A stretch of DNA of 64,000 nucleotides, from assembly GCF_014773225.1 (NCBI RefSeq), contig NZ_JACXAJ010000001.1:682001-746000 (forward strand). Direction: 5' to 3'. The stretch is from Pontibacter aquaedesilientis. GTDB taxonomy: Bacteria; Bacteroidota; Bacteroidia; Cytophagales; Hymenobacteraceae. Every line of letters starts with the position of its first letter. Position 1 is the first letter of the stretch. The translations under genes and the position numbers were made by a program. The notes below the pieces were generated by a model that did no database searches, had not been told where the DNA came from, and saw only the letters and a list, made by a program, of their open reading frames with translations. Below, piece after piece: positions 60,601 to 64,000 of this stretch.

Positions 60601-61201
60601 TGACGCCACGCTCCAGATAAGGGATTTGCAGGATTCCAGAAAGGCCTCAATTCCGATCATAGCGCTTACGGCCAACGCCTTGAAAGGGGATGCTGAGAAA
60701 TACCTACAGGCAGGCATGAACGATTACCTGTCCAAGCCTTTTGATGAGGGGGTTTTATTCAATAAAATCGCCGCATTGCTGCCTGACAAGGCAATGCATT
60801 ATGTGAACCAGCCAATTGAAAACCCGGTTCCTGCACCTGAGCCTGAATTGGTGCATGCACCCTTGTACAGCATGGAAATCATCAGCAAGATGTCGCACAA
60901 CAATCCGGCATTCCTGAACCGTGCGCGACAGCTTTTTGTGGACACCATCCCTGAATCGATTCAAAACATGCAGGAAGCTGCCCGAAGCGAAAATTGGACT
61001 ACAGTCAGTGCATTGGCACATAAAATCAAATCGACGATTGACACCATGAAGATCGATTCGTTGAAAGAAAAGGTACGTTTCGTCGAAAGTCATGCAAAGC
61101 AACAGAGCAATCTGGCTGAGGTTCAGACCATAGTGGAGGAAGTGTGTAGGGTGATGATGATGGTAGTGGAGCAGATCAGGGCCGAAATCGCGACTGAATA
61201 G
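57662..61201 (+). CDS. Hybrid histidine kinase with five PAS domains, receiver and Hpt
   Basis: The 1179 residues have no membrane segment, so the sensor is cytosolic. An N-terminal coiled coil (about 5-30) is followed by five PAS domains (about 32-150, 168-280, 285-405, 412-535 and 540-665), then HisKA with phospho-His681 in M-S-H-E-I-R-T-P-L, HATPase_c (about 780-900; D-T-G-I-G-V, then G-G-T-G-L-G-L-S), a receiver (about 915-1040; Asp971) and an Hpt domain (about 1085-1175; His1120 in A-L-A-H-K-I-K-S-T). This is a full His-Asp-His relay that could end on Asp56 of the NtrC-type regulator encoded upstream. Signal unknown. Confidence 0.95.
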   Translation: MEVTNNILELQQELDRERKARLKAEQRVEELVAQKEFYEAILNHLPSDVAVYDSNLRYIFVNPAAVVDPSVREWIIGKTNEEYCIHRNVPFSRVKSREQSLLTVMEEKKKVEFEEQLIDKQGNPSYHIRKLNPVLDPQGEVKLIIGHGLNITELHNAQQVINQRESRIRAILDAIPDLMFIIDKDGIYKEVHYKEVKKSNYPAEEIIGKSVFDLLPSPLNQEVYESVNEVLLTEQIDTLEYELDTPDGRRSFEGRIVKYDDDQVLTIIRDITLERISAQELKEKNDFIRLVLDTSPTLIYVKDGKGNFKLANQECAALFGLTPEEIVDRHVGEFHLLPQELEHYSKVDKRVIETGQEERVLDKFTSPSGQVEWFSSIKKPLLTHNGEVHVLGISTNITEQYNASKRLEESEELHRLLSENSRDLICLHELDATYLYVSKASEDLLGYTPDELIGRSPYEFHHPDDLQMVYKTGHQKAFHEKSNSVVQHRKRHKNGTYVWVETSIRPILSAEGEVLKFQSSSRNITDRRLAEEALKNSEKKYRDLINYSQAYICTHDMQGRILTVNPYLLNTLGYQEEEVVGKVLMQFFPLLHRPHFPEYLRQIETMAVVDGILCILNKAKEERYLFYQNYRVSEEGQEGYVICIAQDITDRIQTERELKKAKEAAEESARVKENFLANMSHEIRTPLNGILGMAGLLAKTRLEEPQQNFLKIINQSADNLLVVINDILDVAKIEAGKMELESIPFNVVDVVHAAFQVQRYKAEEKEIALQLGELKLEHTLLQGDPYRLNQVLLNLLNNAVKFTEEGSVTLSARTLEETASTLTIEFSVADTGIGVPECKHEVIFEGFTQAYSSTTRKYGGTGLGLSICKNLVERQGGDIWVENNEAGGSTFKFMLTYPKSSEKELPAKENVVTDFKSLGSVRVLLAEDNEVNVFLAQSIMEDWGFSLDVALNGVDAVHMMQENDYDIVLMDIQMPLLSGIDATLQIRDLQDSRKASIPIIALTANALKGDAEKYLQAGMNDYLSKPFDEGVLFNKIAALLPDKAMHYVNQPIENPVPAPEPELVHAPLYSMEIISKMSHNNPAFLNRARQLFVDTIPESIQNMQEAARSENWTTVSALAHKIKSTIDTMKIDSLKEKVRFVESHAKQQSNLAEVQTIVEEVCRVMMMVVEQIRAEIATE

Positions 61202-61221
61202 CTGTACTGGACCAAATTTAT

Positions 61222-61268
61222 AAGCCCGTAGCGCATGGCCTTAACCGGCATAGCGTTACGGGCTTTTT
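61222..61268 (+). terminator. Intrinsic terminator after the hybrid kinase gene
   Basis: 13-base arms (61222-61234 and 61253-61265) with one G-T pair, further pairing in the loop, and a TTTTT tail. It separates the two-component genes from the amidohydrolase gene and argues against very early starts for the latter. Confidence 0.75.
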
Positions 61269-61353
61269 GCATTTAATCTTGGTCAGCTGGTTAGATATGA
61301 GTACCTTGGAAGAAGACTTCTTTATTACGTTTATGCCACTTTCTGATTCTACA

Positions 61354-62502
61354 ATGGCCATTCGCGATCTGCAGGATATCGAGTCGTTTCGGCAGCACTT
61401 GCACCGCTACCCTGAACTTTCCGGACAGGAAACCAATACCAGCCATACCATCCGGCAGTTTGTAAAGCGCTACAATCCAGTGAAAGTTCTCTCAGGTCTT
61501 GGGGGAACAGGCATCGCTGTCATTTTTAGTGGGCTAGCCTCTGGTGGGCCTACCCTCCTATTCCGGGCTGAACTGGATGCATTGCCTATTACTGAAATAA
61601 ACGATATTCCCTACCGCTCTACCCAAGCAGGTATAAGTCACAAATGCGGGCATGACGGACATATGGCCATCCTGATGGGGCTGGCAAGTTTACTGCATTA
61701 TGATCCGTTACCAACCGGTCAGGTCATTCTGTTGTTTCAACCCGCGGAGGAGACGGGCGCCGGCGCACGGGCAGTGCTTCAGGACGAAATATTCAGGGAG
61801 TTGAAGCCAGATTATGTGTTTGCCCTGCATAACATGCCAGGACTGCCAATGAATCAGGTATTGCTACGTAGCCATACCTTTGCAGCGGCTTCGGTTGGCC
61901 TCCAGGTATACCTGACAGGCAAGGAGTCGCATGCGGCAGAACCAGAGAACGGTCTTAACCCAGGGGAAGCTATGAGCGAACTGATTCTGGCGCTGAACGC
62001 ACTGGTGAAAGACCAAAGCCAATTTCAGGATCTGGCGCTGCTGACCGTGGTACATGCCCGGCTGGGGGAAATTGCATATGGCACTAATCCGGGTTTTGCG
62101 ACTGTTATGGCAACGCTTCGCGCTTTTGAGCAGCAGGACCTTGCGCTGCTCAAATCACTTGCCTTGGAAGCGGTTAATTCTGTAGCGGTTAAGCACGGCT
62201 TGAAGTACAGTTTCGAGTTCGTAGAGGAGTTTCCTGCCACCGTAAATGCCCAGACTGCCGTAGAGGTGATTGCAGAGGCGGCAGCAGAACTTGGACTGGA
62301 TGTGCAACGGGCCGTCAATCCGATGAGGTGGTCTGAAGATTTCGGGCATTTCACGCAGGCCTACACGGGTGCACTTTTCGGTTTGGGCGCTGGCCTTGCG
62401 CAACCACAACTGCACCATGCCGATTACGATTTTCCGGATGAACTAATAGCAACGGGAAGTTCCTTTTATTATCGAATCGCTCAGCGCATCCTGAACACTT
62501 AA
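61354..62502 (+). CDS. M20-family amidohydrolase (peptidase/deacylase)
   Basis: From the ATG at 61354 the protein is 382 residues and begins about 14 residues before L-H-R-Y-P-E-L-S-G, as usual in the family; ATGs at 61297 and 61333 are alternatives. Metal-binding and catalytic motifs: R-A-E-L-D-A-L-P (about 72), K-C-G-H-D-G-H-M-A (about 98-106), P-A-E-E-T-G-A-G-A (about 133) and a late H-H-A-D-Y-D-F-P (about 358). Such enzymes deacylate N-acyl amino acids. It precedes the alanine racemase gene by 5 bases, so a role in D-amino acid or peptide turnover is possible but unproven. Confidence 0.9.
   Translation: MAIRDLQDIESFRQHLHRYPELSGQETNTSHTIRQFVKRYNPVKVLSGLGGTGIAVIFSGLASGGPTLLFRAELDALPITEINDIPYRSTQAGISHKCGHDGHMAILMGLASLLHYDPLPTGQVILLFQPAEETGAGARAVLQDEIFRELKPDYVFALHNMPGLPMNQVLLRSHTFAAASVGLQVYLTGKESHAAEPENGLNPGEAMSELILALNALVKDQSQFQDLALLTVVHARLGEIAYGTNPGFATVMATLRAFEQQDLALLKSLALEAVNSVAVKHGLKYSFEFVEEFPATVNAQTAVEVIAEAAAELGLDVQRAVNPMRWSEDFGHFTQAYTGALFGLGAGLAQPQLHHADYDFPDELIATGSSFYYRIAQRILNT
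61904..61913. repeat. Full palindrome AGGTATACCT inside the amidohydrolase gene
   Basis: This is the second complete palindromic form of the over-represented heptamer, here within a coding sequence (frame CAG-GTA-TAC-CTG). Confidence 0.7.
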
Positions 62503-62507
62503 GTGCT

Positions 62508-63659
62508 ATGTTCCACAGTTCCTATATAGAGATAAGTAAGTCAGCCTTACAACATAACATCAGTTTTATTAAAGAGCAGCTGGCACCGGACGTGCGCCTT
62601 TCTTCGGTTGTGAAAGGCAATGCCTATGGCCACGGGATCGAAGAATTTGTAGGGATAGCGCATGCTTGCGGCTTGGACCACTTTTCGGTGTTCAGCGCTG
62701 ATGAGGCCTTTCGTATCCAACAGGTTTTGCCGAATTCTGCAACGATTATGATCATGGGCTTCATTGATGACTCGGAGCTGGAGTGGGCTGTTGCGCATGA
62801 TATTGAGTTTTATGTGTTCTCTACTGAAAAGCTAGAAAGCGCTGCCGTAGCAGCCAGAAAGCTGCAGAAACCAGCCCGCGTTCATCTTGACATTGAAACT
62901 GGCATGAACAGGATTGGCTTGGGCGGGGATGAACTGGAAAGGGCTGCCGACTTTATCCTGGCCAATCAGGCTTTATTCGAAGTGGCAGGTATATGCACGC
63001 ACTTTGCAGGGGCCGAAAGCCAGGAAAACCATGACCGGGTAGCCGGGCAGATCGCCCGATACAACGAAGCCGTGGATCTGCTCAAAACGAAAGGCATTGT
63101 TGCCCGGCAACTGCACAGCGCCTGTTCAGCCGCGGTTATGGCCTACCCCGAAACCCACCTGGACATGGTGCGGGTAGGTATCATGCAATACGGTTTTTGG
63201 TCAAGTCCCGAGATTTACTACCGGTACATGGGCCTCAGCACAGACCGTACCGATCCCCTCAAAAGAATCATCAACTGGAAGAGTCACATCATGAGTCTGA
63301 AGCTGGTAAAAGCCGGCGAATTTATCGGGTATGGCACCAGTTACCAGGCAACGTTTGACATGAAGACCGCAGCCGTGCCGGTTGGTTACGCCTGGGGATA
63401 TAGCCGGGCGCTCAGTAACCAGGGCGAAGTGCTGATACGGGAGCACAGAGCGCCTGTGGTAGGTATTGTGAACATGAATGTGCTCATGGTCGATGTGACC
63501 GGTATTCCGGACGTGGCTTTGAAAGACGAAGTCGTGCTACTTGGCAATCAAGGAAAAGAAAGTATTACAGTAGCCTCGTTCGCAGAACTAAGCACCCAGC
63601 TTAATTACGAGTTACTCACCAGGTTGCCTATGAACATACCCCGTTATATCATAGACTGA
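62508..63659 (+). CDS. alr: Alanine racemase
   Basis: This fold-type III PLP enzyme interconverts L- and D-alanine for peptidoglycan. The 383 residues include the PLP lysine Lys36 in S-S-V-V-K-G-N-A-Y-G-H-G, the barrel segment H-L-D-I-E-T-G-M-N-R-I-G (about 125-136), and the C-terminal domain with F-I-G-Y-G-T-S-Y (about 266-273), which carries the catalytic Tyr. The substrate-side sequence V-V-K-G-N-A differs from the more usual V-V-K-A-N-A. It starts 5 bases after the amidohydrolase stop, so the two form a unit. Confidence 0.95.
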   Translation: MFHSSYIEISKSALQHNISFIKEQLAPDVRLSSVVKGNAYGHGIEEFVGIAHACGLDHFSVFSADEAFRIQQVLPNSATIMIMGFIDDSELEWAVAHDIEFYVFSTEKLESAAVAARKLQKPARVHLDIETGMNRIGLGGDELERAADFILANQALFEVAGICTHFAGAESQENHDRVAGQIARYNEAVDLLKTKGIVARQLHSACSAAVMAYPETHLDMVRVGIMQYGFWSSPEIYYRYMGLSTDRTDPLKRIINWKSHIMSLKLVKAGEFIGYGTSYQATFDMKTAAVPVGYAWGYSRALSNQGEVLIREHRAPVVGIVNMNVLMVDVTGIPDVALKDEVVLLGNQGKESITVASFAELSTQLNYELLTRLPMNIPRYIID

Positions 63660-63672
63660 TGACGGGTTACCA

Positions 63673-64000
63673 TTAAACCAATTCATCTATTTTGTGCAGT
63701 TCAAAACCGCAGTTGTCGCAGAAATTGGCCTTGGCAGCATGACCTTCGGTGTGACAATTAGGGCACACACGGGTCGAAGTGCTAAGCCGCTCTGCGTTCG
63801 CTAGTTCCACTGAAACTATACCTGTTGGCACCGCTATGATACCATATCCGGTAATCATCAGACAACTGGCCAGAAACTGCCCCAATGGCGTGACAGGGGT
63901 AATGTCTCCAAATCCTACGGTTGTGATTGTCACGATGGCCCAGTAAATGCCTTTAGGTATGCTGGTATAGCCGCTGGCCCGTCCTTCCACCACATACATG
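63673..64000 (-). CDS. Ion transporter, K+-channel-like (5' end outside window)
   Basis: The last ~109 residues of a voltage-gated-type ion channel are present. The pore helix and selectivity filter read I-V-T-I-T-T-V-G-F-G-D-I-T-P, a canonical potassium filter. One inner helix follows, then a C-terminal zinc-ribbon (C-P-N-C, 14 residues, C-D-N-C). The frame stays open beyond 64000, so the Met near the edge is probably not the start and the S1-S4 helices lie outside. It converges with alr. Confidence 0.88.
   Translation of the reverse strand, partial: MYVVEGRASGYTSIPKGIYWAIVTITTVGFGDITPVTPLGQFLASCLMITGYGIIAVPTGIVSVELANAERLSTSTRVCPNCHTEGHAAKANFCDNCGFELHKIDELV

Noticed and set aside
1..64000. 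tRNA or rRNA genes
   Set aside because: The intergenic spacers were read for cloverleaf features such as the GGTTCRA T-loop in context and a CCA end; none was convincing.

Overview
The window is a 64 kb chromosomal stretch with about 53 genes, two of them cut by the window edges. It contains no rRNA, tRNA, phage, insertion sequence or CRISPR array that I can see. It comes from a member of the Bacteroidota, most likely order Cytophagales, and Hymenobacteraceae (Pontibacter-like) would fit. The grounds are: a TamL-type BamA/TamA lipoprotein; a TonB-dependent receptor paired with a DUF4249 lipoprotein; a DUF4369-TlpA thioredoxin lipoprotein; a fused alpha/beta 2-oxoacid dehydrogenase E1; mostly absent Shine-Dalgarno sequences; and many promoters with the Bacteroidota -7 box TAnnTTTG. 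The genus is an inference and cannot be settled from this sequence alone.

Layout. 1-8.8 kb: DUF349 protein and YqgE (minus), then PdxH, a DUF1015 protein, Maf and an RlmI-like rRNA methyltransferase (plus), then an RsmF-like rRNA methyltransferase, a MutT-like Nudix hydrolase and an acyltransferase (minus). 8.8-13.4 kb: SdaAB, a TolC-like channel, a MacA-like adaptor and GpsA, all minus and closely spaced. 13.8-16.9 kb: tryptophan dioxygenase, an FAD oxidoreductase and a CoA-binding protein. 17.2-21.4 kb: an ABC permease and ATPase (YbbP/YbbA type) divergent from a TesA-like esterase, the same arrangement as in E. coli. 21.4-22.9 kb: an AT-richer pocket with a GNAT-like gene and a possible gene relic. 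22.9-25.5 kb: ECF sigma factor, putative anti-sigma factor and beta-barrel protein. 25.5-28.8 kb: SpoU methyltransferase and TamL. 28.9-36.8 kb: E1 dehydrogenase, HemF, PAP2 phosphatase, TonB receptor, DUF4249 lipoprotein and riboflavin synthase. 37-47 kb: Pcm, acyl-CoA thioesterase, an unknown protein resembling DNA polymerase III psi, TlpA, GatB, AlaS, MerR regulator, DprA and a class IV aminotransferase. 47-56 kb: unknown protein, Gfo/Idh oxidoreductase, ThyA, Kef-type antiporter, DUF4136 lipoprotein, CoA transferase, DUF1206 membrane protein and MscS channel. 56-64 kb: NtrC-type response regulator, a large hybrid histidine kinase, M20 amidohydrolase, alanine racemase and a potassium-channel-like protein.

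Most genes are housekeeping or conserved accessory genes. The unusual content is at the DNA level. First, the heptamer AGGTATA (either strand) occurs roughly 105 times where about 8 are expected; it occurs in all three coding frames, between genes, and on both strands equally. Second, at least five intergenic regions hold degenerate tandem arrays with a period of exactly 7 or 8 bases. In four of them the array starts at or inside the stop codon of the preceding gene, and in three of them two arrays face each other as an imperfect hairpin. I have not seen either signal described for this group.
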